A DNA stretch of 64,000 bases from Membranipora membranacea (GCA_914767715.1 OU612067.1:33080162-33144161); one strand, 5' to 3'. Positions 34,402 through 47,059 are shown, numbered from the stretch's first letter. The notes: a model not told the origin generated them from the letters alone. Made by a program: numbers and translations.

Positions 34402-34627
34402 AAAGAATACTAACTATAGCCTACTAACCACTAGTCACCAGGATTTTACTCTTAGTGTAGTATACCGAGTGTGAGACAGCCAATCTGAATCTGAGATTTT
34501 ACTCACATGAACGGATATGAAGCAGGACATGCTGTCAAATGTATATCCTTGTTTTAGCAAGAAAGGTATGAGGGTTGGTACATAGGCCTTCACAAGCCTG
34601 TAGAGAGGCTCATCATGTCCTCGGGCC

Positions 34628-35995
34628 TTGATAGGCAACTATATTATATTTCAAAAAATTATAAAGCATGTTATCTCCCATAATATTAACATTTTCCTTC
34701 ACCGTCAAGATCTACTTTCACATTGCCAACACGGATTCAGAAAGCATCGAAGCTGCAACACTCAGCTACGTAGCACAGTCAGCGACTTTATTGACTCATT
34801 TGACAATGATCACGGTAATAACATTATCCCTGAATGAAATTAATTGTTTTAAAAAAAAATGCCAAAAAAAATCCGAACCAGTCATTGAGCTAAATTTTTA
34901 TTTTTTATTCTGCTTATTGAGCTTATTATGTAATTTTATAAATCTGTACTTTTATGTACTTTTATAATCTTGACATTGGAGTGCTTGATTTCAGCAAAGC
35001 ATTTGATGTAGTATCCCATCCCAAACTGTTATTTAAAGTAAGGGCCATGGGTGCCCACCCTCCCAATGTACCTGGATTGAAAACTGGTTATCCAACAGGT
35101 CACTTTTAGTGACAGTACATGGGTCTAAATCTTCTCCTAGAAATGTCACCTCTGGAGTGCCACAGGGTAGTGTGCTAGGTCCCTTATTGTTTTTATTCTC
35201 CACAAGCGATATGCCGACATGTATAAACTCATGTAATCTTCGCTTATTTGCTGATGATTCTCTTATTTACAAGCAGGTGCAAACCTCATTGGATGAGTTT
35301 CAACTACAAGATAATCTGAATAACTTGTCGGACTGGGCTCACACTTGGCTGATGTGATTCAATGTGTCGAAGTGTGAACACATGAGAATCGCTCGAAATA
35401 GTACCACTACACCCCATCCTTCAATGACAGTAACCTCTCACAAGTTACATGTGTTGAGTACCTTCGTGTTCTCATTGATTCACGATTATCCCTTGACAGG
35501 CATATTCAGGAAGTTGGCAAGAAAGTCACAAATGTCCTACACCTGCTTATGAGAAACTTAAAAAAGGCTCAACTGAAAACACGTATGACAGCCTATAAAA
35601 CAATATGTAGACCAACACTTGAGTATGTCACCCCGTCATAGTCACCCTTTAAGACTATGCATATTTATGTTCTTGAGGACATCAACAAGAAAGCGTTTAG
35701 GTGGACCTTCAGCAAACACAAACGAGAGAGAATATCGGACCTGATGAATCAATCCGGATGGCAGACCCTTGCTGAACGAAGGCATCATGCTGATCTGAAT
35801 TTGTATTTCAAGATTATTTCAGGTAATGCTGTGGTCGATTTGGAGAAGGCAGTGGCTTCCAACAAATCAGAGCATGACACTCGTGTCGGGCCTATACTGC
35901 GTCTTTTGATCACCGATGTGAAAAATTACTCCTTCAAATATCGAGTTCACAGGTACCTCAACCGAGTACACATAGATTCTCAGACCTCTAAGTGA
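34628..35995 (+). pseudogene. CR1/L2-like LINE reverse transcriptase, broken
   Basis: The pieces in order are: QHGFRKHRSCNTQL (about 34720-34765), the palm D in GVLDFSKAFDVVSHPKL (34978-35028), SGVPQGSVLGPLLFL (35151-35196), LFADDSLIYKQ (35247-35280), a thumb segment with a TGA at 35355, and a C-terminal region (35657-35995) with GWQTLAERRHHADLN. Several frameshifts and the 136-bp insertion at 34812 break the frame. The family differs from the CR1-like LINEs on the minus strand. The C-terminal .LGWQ.L..RR pattern is common in CR1/L2-group LINEs. The 3' end and GC-rich tail (about 36160-36290) may belong to its 3' UTR. Confidence 0.8.
34812..34949 (+). repeat. 136-bp dispersed repeat, copy 2, splitting a LINE
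   Basis: The direct repeat of 34266-34401 sits inside a reverse-transcriptase frame, between a segment ending in DFIDSFDND and one starting DIGVLDFSKAFD. It therefore looks like an insertion of a small element into an existing LINE copy. No clear inverted ends are visible. Confidence 0.75.
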
Positions 35996-35999
35996 CTCA

Positions 36000-37334
36000 A
36001 ATGGACTGACCTGACAGTATATCCAGCTACTGACTTTCTTACAGACTCACAGCCCTCGTACTACATTTTTGATATCATATCCTTCAAGCACTCGGAACAG
36101 GTGCGTCACATCTGTCAATCTCTTACTGGGCGGTTTTGAGGTTATGATTAATGTTAGTCCTTTGCTGCTATGTGTGCGGTGGCACCGGGGAAACACACAC
36201 TAGCCACTGTCGTCGTGGCGGGCGTCGCTGCCCAGGGCGGTCTCATTGTCTGCTTTGCTGGCGATGGGTATTTGTGCTGGTGCGGATCAGATTACCAGGA
36301 CTGATCAGCCATTCCTGATAGCCGTAACGTAACATGTGACATAACGTGTTCTTTCCTGAGCTGTCAATTTTTATTGCAAAAACAAACAAGCAGTGATAAT
36401 TATTTCAGGTTTCTGGAGAGCTGTGAAAGAAGAGATGTCAAGTGATGTGTCAATGCATGGCTGTTGATTCCATTGGGCGCAAGCTGTTGAGCGAAAGATT
36501 AAATAGCTTGGCCTATACACTGACTTCAGTAAGAACCATGATGCAAAACCCTCTGCAATAGTTGTATTGCAGAGGGTTTTAGGGCTACAGTTTCTGCCTG
36601 CAGCACATATACAGCCGACTCTTGATGATCTGAAAACTAGAACAGAGGATACAATGTTGCATCAGCTGGTGGACAATAGCCATAGTCACAATGGCTGAAG
36701 AGATGGGACCCGAAAGGCTGGTCACAGTTTTATAGAGTTGTGAGAACAAACAATGAAGTAGAAGGCTGGCATTACAAAATGAACAACAGATAATATTGCA
36801 AGCTCGTTTTTATATCTGAAATTTGTACTTTAATGTTTATTAAGATTAAATGCAGGAGTGCAAATGGAAAGTCATATTTTTTTTTCTATTGTTTATGCTA
36901 TAAAATTGGTTTAATCAAATAAAATAATTTGGCGTATTAGTAAATAATACAGATAAAAGAAAAGCAAGGGCTCAGCCAGATAGTCCGAAGACTAGAGTGC
37001 CGACTGTCCCGATGGTCACCCATGAAATTTCTTCCGTTGGATATGTTTATGATAACTTCAATAATCTATATTCAAAAATCATTTTTAAAGGCATAATTTT
37101 AAGTTTTTCAAAATATGTGGAAACATGTTCTCCAGGCGTTATGCGAACAATGACTCTGAAAGCAGCTTTTGTAAAATTTGTATTGGTTTTAAATTTGTTT
37201 CACAAGCATGGCCCCAGAACTCAATGCTTTATATAAGATGGGGATAAAAAAATGTGTAGTATATATCAGTCAATGTTTTATCATCTAAAAATGGCCTAAC
37301 TGCTCTCATCATTAGCAGGTTTGAATGTAGCTTT
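36000..37334. other. No gene seen; one 15-bp perfect hairpin
   Basis: The first part is probably LINE 3' UTR. A perfect 15-bp stem (AAAACCCTCTGCAAT and its complement, loop AGTTGT) lies at 36545-36580. Remaining open frames are short and unsupported. Confidence 0.45.
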
Positions 37335-37702
37335 TTAGCCAACCCTTTTGAGGTGCGATTTAAAATCTACATTTGAATCCATGGTTAAACTAAGAAACTT
37401 TGTCTCTCTATTTATTTCCAAAATTGAAGAGCCCATCATCAGGTTATAGCTTTGGCTATCGTACTGCATTTTAGGGGCTTTGAATAAAACTTGATGGGTA
37501 TTCTCATAATTTAATACGAGTCTATTTGAAATGCACCATGTCGATTCACAAATTGAAGTTGACATACCATCAACTGGCTATCTGTACTAAGGATACTGGT
37601 ATCATCAGCAAATAAGACATAACACAAATCTGGGGCTGCATAAAGAAGATAGTTTATATAGATTAAAAATAAAAGAGGCCCAAGGCCAGACCCCTGGGGC
37701 AT
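37335..37702 (-). pseudogene. LINE reverse-transcriptase fragment
   Basis: On the minus strand, MPQGSGLGPLLFLIYINYL and VLFADDTSIL (37511-37702) are the G.PQGS.LGP and FADD motifs of LINE polymerases. After a frameshift, 37335-37565 carries the next block with W...NRLVLNYENTHQVLF, where LINEs read L.LN..KT..V.F. The rest of the element is absent. Confidence 0.8.
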
Positions 37703-39280
37703 ACCAATTTAGCATTGGGATGCGTCCAGCAGTCAAAAAATAACAGTATCAACTTTGCTTAACAAGGCAGTTCGGGCTGTCAAACGTTGACTTTATGACA
37801 GTGATGACTGTGATGGTAGTTATTGAACCAGTAAAGCTTTTATGATATTCCTCATAGTATTTATTCGTGTCTACGCATTGTTTTTCATGATAGCACACCT
37901 GAGTAACCTAAATATGACATTCAGTCAATTTTGGTTTCAGTTGAGCGTTATGTATGCGATTTAACTAAGTTTTGATTTTAAGAATGTGTAATTCATAACT
38001 CTCAGTACCTGAAAATTTTGTATTTACTTCTCTTCTTAGTCTACTGGTATTCTGGGGCTTTTGAGCAAACACATAATAATTTTGCAAGACAGTAAAGGGA
38101 GGACTTTTATGTCCAGTGCAGCTTGACCCTTTCATCACAAACAATAGTCACAATTATATATCATAGTGAATTCCATGCATATATATATATACATCCTCGT
38201 GTAGCAGTAACATGAATACAAATTGTGGCTGGATGAGCCGGACCAGACAGGAAGGGAAGGGACTACAGATATGATAGATATCCAGAGAGTCAGCGGTGCT
38301 GATGAGGTAGCTAATTCTGATGGGCTCTTGCATGGCAATGAGATAGCATGTAGTGCTGATTATAAATTAGTATATCCACAATTGAAAAGAACATACAAAT
38401 CAATCACTTTGAGCACACAAACAGCAGTGTCGTATTGACATAGTTAGTAATTGTTAAGTGGTCATGTACACTAACTGCATGCTTCAATACTGTCAGAATA
38501 ATAAAGACACTTACTAGACAAGTAATGTATTAGGTTATTGGACAAATTGATATGTGGCTACTTTTAGTGCTTATTTACCTTGTAAAACGGAATATAATCT
38601 CTATTCATGATATCTCCACAGAAAGGCTGGTAAAGAGATGAGCTGTGCTGCTAAAAATGTTAATTTATATTATGTTATATTATATTAGAGTGTATTTTAT
38701 ATTATATTATATTATAGTGTATTTTCTCCATGATTAACCTTATCCATTACCTATAAAGTTAACCTATAAAAATAAGTGTTTTATTTCTATGAAAAGTGTG
38801 GAATATGCACAGACACCTCAAACCTATAATACAGAAACGATCTGAGGCTTTACTGGGGCGATCTCTCACACCTTATTTAATTGGTTGGGGGGGGGGAGTC
38901 TTCCGAGGTGAGATCTCCTCGAGGCGATATCTCATTATACCACACTCAAGCGGCTGGCAACCACTCTGTAGTAGTATCGGTTTATTTTTTTCTTCCTCTT
39001 CGGATGCCCTGGAGACCGAGAAGCAGGAGGTCATCTCCCTAGTGATTGGCCACCTTACTGCGGAGTTAATGGTTTGACTCTACCTCAAACGAGATATCAA
39101 CACAAGCCTTAACAATGGCAGTGTGCAGCAACCATCACAAACATGTTGTCAACTCTGGATCGGAAGACTACTTCAGCTTATAGCACAGTGGTGCCTGTCA
39201 GACCCCAGTCGCAGATGAACACGAAGCACTGACCTTTTGCGGTGATAATATAAATTGAATTGAAGGCAAGATGTGTTACG
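37703..39280. other. Intergenic with simple AT repeats
   Basis: A TA run lies at 38176-38192 and TTATA-type repeats at about 38663-38724. A G run (38886-38896) lies in an otherwise unremarkable stretch. Short open frames show no family resemblance. Confidence 0.5.
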
Positions 39281-39324
39281 TCATAAGCTGAGTAAACTGG
39301 AAGAAAATAAGGCTGCTGAAATGA

Positions 39325-39812
39325 CAGGGTCAGACAACTCAAAAGCGATAACTCCCTGACAATACTGAGGATCAGTGGAATACCTAAAATCCATTACGGG
39401 GATCTCACATACATTGATTCTAAGTTAGCCCGTCAGATATCCTGCTCCCAAATCAACAAGTCAGACCTGGAAACTGTATTTAGACTGAAGATTTAGCTCA
39501 CTGATCAAACAAGATTAATTATATGTGTGCAGAAAACTACTAGGTAAAAACAAAAGAACAGTTTCGGTGAGAACAAAATATACATCAATTTTCAACAAAT
39601 CCCTAAGAAAAGCTGCTAACAAACCATTCTTCATTGCTAGACAATGCAAAAAATATCTCAACCATACCAGTACGTCTGGACCCACCACGGCCATAACGTC
39701 ATGCGCAAAACCAAGGAGTATGACAGCCAAGTTCACTGATGACACAATCTCTGTCCTAGTCGTTAATTCGTCTCAGTCATACAACACTCGACCTGAAAAT
39801 GATTTAAAATGA
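39325..39812 (+). pseudogene. Possible LINE ORF1 remnant
   Basis: The frame from 39351 reads LRISGIPKIHYGDL followed by a helix-forming stretch and DLETVFRLK. This resembles the RRM-like part of LINE ORF1 proteins, in which a L.I.GIPE phrase is followed by a D.....R motif. A stop near 39496 and a frame change precede a basic frame (39525-39812). Similarity is short, so the assignment is tentative. Confidence 0.35.
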
Positions 39813-41340
39813 GTAATAGTCCTCCAAAAGGCTTGTGTAAGAGTAGTTTAAGAAAAAAACCAGAGATATGTTTCAACTCTTTTTAAGACTTTTAATATAA
39901 TGCCTTTGAATATGTTATTCCAATACTGCTCTTTGAATCCATTTTTTAGAAGATTTTCCAATATATTCATCAACTCTCTAAAATCAGACTATGATTATAA
40001 AACTAGATCAAAAATTTACGTACGAAAGGCCAAAAACAGGCGAGGTGAGAGGTCCCTGTTGTGCCATGGTGTCAACCAGTCCTGTACAACAGGTACCTTA
40101 TGGAGGAGGCGGTCCGATTTTATGCAGGCTGCAGATGTTTCGATTAGGCTTTCAGGCAGGAGAGTGTGACGTTGAGTGTTCAAGCCAGGTTTCTGATCTT
40201 GTCCCATCTGACTGTTCAATCGCCTTTGTATACTTATTCTAGTTTTTATAGTAAGCAATAAACACATCAAAAAATATATATCTGCTGCCAAGGTATGCCA
40301 TCAGAGGAGAAGCAGCATAATATGGGCCTGCTTGATATGCCAACCTCTCACCTGCCCTGGCCCTTGACTTTGTCTCATATTAACTTGCTCATATGAAACA
40401 ACCGATAAGTGAGTGACTCAGAATTTGTGCTGGTATAATAACTCCCTCGTACATGTAAACCATGCTTCTATAGGTCTTATGCGATGACTAGCAATGCTTA
40501 TCTCTTCTGAAGGTGATCAGTGTCCATAGATCAGTGGAGATCTCTTGAGTCATGAATGAGGTTTAATTAAACTTAGATTGTTTAGTTTTAGTGTTCAGGT
40601 CTTGACCTCAACCCAAACGAGAGGCTACGGGGTCAGTATAGCTGCGGTCAGATGACACAGCTTCGTGAAAACACTGCTGAACAAAGCGGGAATAAAGATA
40701 AAATTCGAATTACTCGTTACTAAGTGAGACATGTCTTCACAGAAAAAATAAGACATTATATTGATACGTCTATCCAATAGCTGAAGTTATTGCTCTCATG
40801 GCCGGCAAGCTAGCTGACCACTTCCCAGCCATGCGAGACTTTGAATCGACAGCTGAGTGACCCACCTTTGTAAGTCAAGTGCATTAAAGGTTGATTTTAA
40901 AAATCTATATAAACCAGTTATTAACAAACAAGCAAACTTTTGAAACTAGGTCATAACTCATTGGCAAACTCTCTGAAATTTTTTTTTTAAATTGAGGTTT
41001 GGTTTTGACGTCCCTCAACCATAGGCTGCAAGTCTGCGGTCGGGGCTATACCATGAAGAGTTTTGGATGATAGGTATCTTTTTTTTGTTAGCATTGTCTG
41101 ATATCCATTACCTGCTCCTCTGATTTCTGCAGGGAGATAAACCCTGGAATTACCCCATGGTGTCATTTCTTCTAAAATTAGGGCACCAAAATCTCCTATT
41201 TATTGTAAGAACATCCGTGTTTGAATTTAAGAATACTTAAAATTCTATGCAAGGTTTAGAAGAGTTAGTAACCCTGTTAAAAAATTGCGCAGTTGGGATT
41301 TATTAGTACTGGGCTTGAGTAAAACTTCGTGTAAATTTTA
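39813..41340. other. Intergenic, no gene seen
   Basis: Overlapping short open frames near 39900-40291 on both strands lack recognisable domains. I see no RNA gene or repeat boundary here. Confidence 0.45.
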
Positions 41341-41346
41341 TTTCCT

Positions 41347-41895
41347 ATGCTTAGAATGAGCTTACAACACCCGCTAGAAGGATCTGTATATGAATGCTTT
41401 AAGAACTCAATTCGGGGACTGCCTGAGGAGTTCATAATGAGGAAGAAAAAGTCTGCAAGAGTGACAGTAGAGGAACCTCCCCGGAAGCTGCCCGACACTT
41501 ATGCTGGGCAAGGTAATGATCTTTTTTTATATGTAAGTTTGTAGCTATTCAAATGACTGCTAAAATATGAGCTCAACACGTGTCAGCGTAATAATTCAAG
41601 TTCATACTGAGCTTTGCTAGCTGGCAATTGTATTTTAAGGGATTGAATGTCGACTGCCACTTGTCAATAGTAGACAGATTTCTTCATTGACCCTAAATAA
41701 AATTATTTAGGGTCAATGTAGTAATTATCTTTGTTTCTATTAGTGAAAGAGTTAGAGACCGCTGCTCCAGAGAGGAAGAAGGCCGTTATGGAGCTTACAT
41801 ATCAGAAGAGAAGGCTATGGGTCACATCAGAAAATGGACCGCAGATCTGTGACAAGTTTCTAGTGTTACACATTTACCTGACCGAGTCAAGATGT
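41347..41895 (+). other. Two possible exons of an unrecognised protein
   Basis: Exon-like segment 41347-41513 ends at a GTAATG donor and encodes RKKKSARVTVEEPPRKLPD. Segment 41744-41895 encodes KELETAAPERKKAVMELTYQ followed by a RRLW segment and resembles a helical block seen in unannotated SAM-domain-like animal proteins. Between them is a 34-bp palindrome. I do not recognise a domain with confidence; the composition is coding-like but the two pieces have not been shown to belong together. Confidence 0.3.
41685..41718. repeat. 34-bp near-perfect palindrome
   Basis: CATTGACCCTAAATAA is followed after two A residues by its exact complement. A 16-bp perfect stem with a two-base spacer could extrude as a cruciform, or could be the collapsed ends of a MITE. 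Confidence 0.8.
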
Positions 41896-42349
41896 TGACC
41901 TTGGTATACATAGCTGATATTCAGACCAATCTTTTTTTTTAAATGACTTTGAATTGTGATTATGTGATGAGCATCTGCTAATGAAAAAAAATTACATACT
42001 TGTTTGGGGCTGTGTAGAACAGCATTCGCATTTGGTTAGTGTATTGGCTCACATAAAATTAAATATAATGTCCTTGTTTGTAGGAAATCAGCATTCCATG
42101 GCTTTCTTTTTAGATCTATATGCTTAGGTGATTTGTGCCAATCAACTAAGAGGAGTCCTACCTCCAAATATACAACATGACATTAGACAATCTGGAATTG
42201 TTTTTTACATTCCATGCGAGCGAGTGAGTGTCTTGAACTGTACGAAAATAAACAATGTTGAAGATAATACAGCTGTGGCATTTCACAAAGAAATTAAGTA
42301 CTTATATATGTTCAATTATCATGTCTACTGAGATGCTTGAAGAAAAGAC

Positions 42350-42559
42350 ATGGAACAGGACTATCAAATCTGGTCGATGAATATGCTAGGTGATTTTATT
42401 GTCAAGAGATGGAGGGAGGATGTGCTACCTGACTTACTCAAGAGAGACAAGCCAGAGGACATTTATCAAATGGAGGAGACTGGATTGTGTTCTATCACTT
42501 GCATACAGACAAAACTCTCGATTTCCCATAAAGTATTTAACAAAACAATAATAATATGA
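42350..42559 (+). pseudogene. pogo/Tigger-like transposase fragment
   Basis: The segment with W.EDVLPDLLKRDKPEDIY and then QMEETGLCS corresponds to the start of the DDE_1 domain in Tigger/jerky-type transposases. There W....LP.LL..Y.P.DI.N.DETGLF contains the first catalytic aspartate; here that residue is glutamate (MEETG). Only about 70 residues remain, with stops on both sides. It is a relic. Confidence 0.65.
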
Positions 42560-42592
42560 CGAGTCAGATTGCAATATTTTACGCATTATCTT

Positions 42593-42718
42593 CAGGTATG
42601 AGGTATTTTGCTCAGTTTAGGAGCTACGGAGTCGTGGATTTGAGAACTAATAAGCTTCTGGATATCAAAGCTGTAACACCGAGTAGCTTGAAAGTCAGGT
42701 CTCTTTGCTGTTTTATTT
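42593..42718 (+). pseudogene. Fragment of a DDE transposase, possibly Kolobok-like
   Basis: The frame GMRYFAQFRSYGVVDLRTNKL leads into DIKAVTPSSL. It resembles the central block of a transposase family with the pattern DSPG..AKYG.Y...D....K...., which I associate with Kolobok-type elements (TTAA duplication). The TTAA-flanked MITEs at 25150 and 26896 would fit such a source. The match is short and from memory of the family pattern. Confidence 0.3.
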
Positions 42719-44225
42719 AGGAATCAGGAAGAAACTTGCGATTTGAAGAGGGAATGTATGTGCCACTTACTTTAATTGGGGAAGTTTTTGTAATTCTCAA
42801 ATCTCAAAAAGTACCTCCACGTTGCATAAAAGACACCGACGTGATCTTACATACTGTGTAAAGTTGTTGTTGCAAGTTGTTGTAATTACCCTAACTTTTC
42901 ATGTAAACAATACGCAAGTATTTTGTCGATCATGTTGGAAACCGAGCAATGAAAGAAAACTACACCACAGCAGTTAAGATTGTGAATGCAAGAGTGTTGT
43001 AATTTAGTACATCCGATATAGCAATCCCCGAAAGGGTAATCAGAAAAACCTTAAAATATTTATTTACCCAAATTATTTGATCTGACAATGTCCTAATAGC
43101 CCAAGTGGGAAGATTACATCGTAAGTTCAATGAAGTACTGCACTGATGAGAAGTTAGCTTATCGTTATAATTATTATGATTATTGTTATTACTATTATTA
43201 CATTTTGTTATGAAGAATGTGCAGTGACGGTGTTTGTATACTGCAGTTCCAATTGTTCCATCAGAGGCAGATGTATTTCAGGTCTTCAAGATGATGCCAA
43301 TACTGAGCTCACAGAGGAGGGCAACAATCTCTTTCTTGTCCTTGACATTGATCAGGTATCGTGTCTATGGAGGGTCTTCCTAATGAGTTTGAAGCTACAT
43401 TTTCTAATTTCGGGCAGTTTATGTGTGAAATTTATAATAAAGCTTTCGAGTAAGAGGTCAAGAATTCAATGACTGACGCTGTCACCATCTTTCTGAATAA
43501 AAACGGCAATCAATCTGATAAAAAAAACCAGACACCATCATCACTAATTAATGTCGATTATTAGCCGTATCACTTACCACCATTGGTGTGTGGGTATATA
43601 TATATATATAAACTGTTTATTGGTTCATCTTTGATAAAGGACATTAACCAAAGTGTAACCATCATAATATAGTTGTCTTACATCATGTTACAGTCGCAGA
43701 AATTTGATGTACTGATCGACATGCAGTCACAGTGTCTTCATAAAGTACACCAAGTCTCCGCTGCGCCAATCAAAGTGGGAATGTATAAGATATTATCTTA
43801 ATGGAATGTCCAGCTTTTGAAATACTTTGATAAAAGTACAAGGTGAGGATGACAGCCAAGTGCCACAATCTCCTGTCAAACATTTGAATAACGCTTAAGA
43901 GCGCCAAGAAGTCATAGGGAATGCGGCATGGTTATACTTCCAATGGGTTGCCTACTTAGGTTGTATAAAAACAACTTATGCAAGTTCCTGGGATCAACAA
44001 AAACGTTTTAGAAAGGACGGCGAAAGCAGCAAATAGCTAAAACATATAAATCTAAGGGTATTCTTGTGGCCTGATCCACGATGAAACCAAATTTCAAGAC
44101 GACCTAGTGATCACAAAAGGTGAAGACAGTGACATACGCATTGTCCGCTATGTGGACACCTGGCATGAAGAGAATTTATTACATTAGACTAAAGGATAGA
44201 TTAACCAAGCGTGGAATAGCAAAAC
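42719..44225. other. No gene confirmed
   Basis: A possible exon at about 43240-43360 ends at a GTATCG donor with the text EEGNNLFLVLDIDQ, not recognised. A TA run lies at 43592-43609. The rest is short open frames. Confidence 0.35.
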
Positions 44226-44489
44226 ATGATACAAATAACATTCCAGGGCCATAGTGGAGTTCAATCTCCGTTAGCACAATACCCTGGGAACATAGTTAAG
44301 GCTTCAGAACTACATGCTGAACGGGGTTTTGTCCAACTTCATGATTATTGGTTTAAGGCTGACTACATTATGATGGATGGTGGGCAAGAAAACAGGAATT
44401 ACATGAACAAAATAATGCCGGAGACCAGCAAACCATGCATATTCTTATGTGCCAGGATTTCTGCCACATTGCCAAAAAATATTCAATAA
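44226..44489 (+). pseudogene. Second P-type transposase remnant
   Basis: The frame contains ITFQGHSGVQSPLAQYP and YIMMDGGQENRNYMNKIM. These parallel two segments of the transposase at 18812-22563 in the same order (FLGHTGFKWPVAYYP and LMDGGSNNRKFIK). The second holds the catalytic aspartate. Here the two segments are on one continuous frame without the intron, so the copy is from another P family or is processed. Nothing further of the protein is recognisable. Confidence 0.55.
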
Positions 44490-45134
44490 TAAATATTGAA
44501 GTTTTATCAAGTAAGAAAAATTAGTGTATTAGAGAACACTGCAAGTCAAATAAGTGCAAGCACATCGATGCCATACAGATTGTGTTGAGGCACCCGTAGA
44601 CATGTGAACAAATGAGCCCGGAGTAATACTGGTAACACAAGAATCTGCTCAATCTGTGGTCAGACTATCCTCTGGTCAAATACATTACAACGGGTTCTGA
44701 GAATCAGTACGTATTTCTGCTTTCCATTATGTGTGTACCCTTGATATTCAGCCATAAATTTGTTTTAACAGATGTCTTCTTCAACCAATAATACATGAGC
44801 AAACCAGCGGCATTGTTTGAGGACTGTTCTACTCAAGTGGCTGCCTAACAAATCTGATATTGATTTGAGGAATGACGCATTTGAGAGCGAGTAAATATTA
44901 AAGAGGAGGACGATAGCAATGTGTGTTCATATTGTCCTGGAGGCAATATCTCATCCCTTACCTGTAATGAGTATCTAGCAAAAATTGTTTTTTCCAAGGT
45001 GCCCGGCTTCCCAAGAAGACATGGACCAGGTACATGATGTTCGATGTTTGTTTATTTAGACATTTCTGGTATCACTCCTAAGAAGGTTGACAAAATTTAA
45101 ATGTTTACATAAAAATTGATGGAAAAATATTTCA
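44490..45134. other. Intergenic, no gene seen
   Basis: No open frame above background and no repeat structure recognised. The right part probably includes the 3' UTR of the minus-strand LINE. Confidence 0.45.
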
Positions 45135-45268
45135 CTAATTGAAAAATCTCATATAGAATTCAAAAAAGCTGTTCTGCCGTTTTACAGTGCGGCATTTGCT
45201 GGGTCGGTATTTGTCGATTACTGCTTTACGGGCGGATTTTCTTTGAGTGTTAGGTCTGATTCTATTGT

Positions 45269-46597
45269 TTAGCGGATGGGTATTATCGGTTGTATTTTTA
45301 AAAAGTGTCCGCTGCATAGAGACATTAAGAAGTCGGATATATAGGGTAAGGCTAGCTTGGCCAGTCTATCAACATAGTGCTCTATGTGTGGCATCATCAT
45401 GCGTGTAGCGTATCTCTGCACTTTCTCTAATTTCTTTTTATCAGCTTCGGAGATAAACTGAAACCATACTGGGCAGGCGTAGGAAAGAACGGGTTTGACA
45501 TTGGCAGCATAGAATGTTATCAGTCCTGCGGTGTTCATACCCATGGTCTTAAGCTGCTTCATCTGATACAGTCTGCTATTGCATTTGCTCACGACAGAGT
45601 CTATGTGGTCACTAAAAGACAGTTGAGTGTCTACAGTGACTCCTAATAGTTTAGCAGATTTAGATGGGGAGATAAAAGTATCATCACTGGGGTTTACATC
45701 GAGGTTCATACCAGATCGGTCAGAAAAAGCAATATTCAATACAACAGTCTTATTTGAGTTGAGAAGCATACTCTTTTCTAAAGACCAACTATTAGCATTT
45801 GATATAGCATCAGAGACATTGTCATCGGTGGGGTTTACAATAGGCTTATAAAATGTGGTGTCATCTGCGTACTTCACACAATTAAAACCTTCAGCTTTCA
45901 AGTCATTAACGTATATCAGCCAGAGAATAGGCCCAAGCTTAGTGCCTCGTGGTGCACCAACATCAATGGGCTTGTATGTGGAAAATTGTCCAGAAAACTT
46001 GACACACTGCTGTCTTGAATTTAGAAAACTTCCTACTAAGTTGATAACATTGGAATTAAATCCTAGAGAGTTTATTTTAGACAATCAGATCAGGTGTTGC
46101 ATTCTGTCGAACGCCTTCGAAAAATCTAAAACTGCGTTCTGGACAAATTTAATGTTTGAGTTCTGATCAAGAGCTGATGTCCAGTCACCGAGTAGCTGAA
46201 GCAGTGCGTCAGTGGTACTCAGTTTCTGTTGATAGGTATATTGATTCACATCTATTATATCAGCGAGATGTGTCGCCATCTTATTAAGGATTACCTGCTC
46301 TAGGAGTTTGCCGAGATGAAATAATAGGCTGATGAGTCGGAAGTCTTTGTAGATGGTGGGAGTTTTGGTCTTAGGTACTGGAACTACTTGCGCGCGTTTC
46401 CACATATCAGGGAATGTGCCAGTGTCGAGTGAGCGGTTGATAATATCATGTAGAGGAATTGATACATCCTCAATGGTTTCCTTGGACACCCATGTTGGGA
46501 AGTCTTCGGTTGATGTAGCCTTTGAGGTGTTCAGCGTTCTCATCACCATTTTAACTTCACCTATACTAAGGTGTTGTAGTTTTGTTCTGTTTGTCAT
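45269..46597 (-). pseudogene. LINE reverse transcriptase
   Basis: The first frame (46597-46085) carries STEDFPTWVSKETIED, PVPKTKTPTIYKDFR.ISLL and LDFSKAFDRM. A stop at 46085 interrupts, and the next frame (46084-45269) continues with GAPRGTKLGPILWL and VKYADDTTF, then the thumb with YACPVWF. The palm aspartates in LDFSKAFD and YADD are preserved. The stop at the junction means this copy cannot make a full-length protein. Confidence 0.85.
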
Positions 46598-47059
46598 TTG
46601 TTGGGCAGGTTGCGGGTAACTCGTATTCCCCCGACTTCTATGTAGTAATTATTCAGTTGATGGCAGAATTCAGCGTTAGGTAGTTTGTTGTCTTCGATGA
46701 TGATATGATCGAATGATCGATATGATATGTGCTTTATTGGTGAGTTTTTTAACGGTGTCCCACCATTCTTTAGAGTTACGATTTTTATTGAGAGTCTTGT
46801 TCACATATTTTCTTTTGCTGGTGCGTACTAGTCTCTGTACCAGAGACCGTAGCATTTTGTATGATCGGCATTTGTCTTTGTATGCCTCATTTCTTGCAGA
46901 GACTGTCTTCATAATAGTGTCAGACATCCATGGTGGTTTGTCGGCTCGTACCTTAGTAGTCTTCATCGGGCAGTGCTTGTCAAGTGTTTTATTAATGATG
47001 CTGTGCATGGTGGTAACCTTGCTGTGGACATCATTAGCCTGTAAAACTGTATCCCAAGA

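Noticed and set aside
42128-42331. Open frame 42128-42331 as part of the Tigger transposase
   Set aside because: It lacks any recognisable transposase motif and is separated from the Tigger fragment by a stop; linkage cannot be shown.
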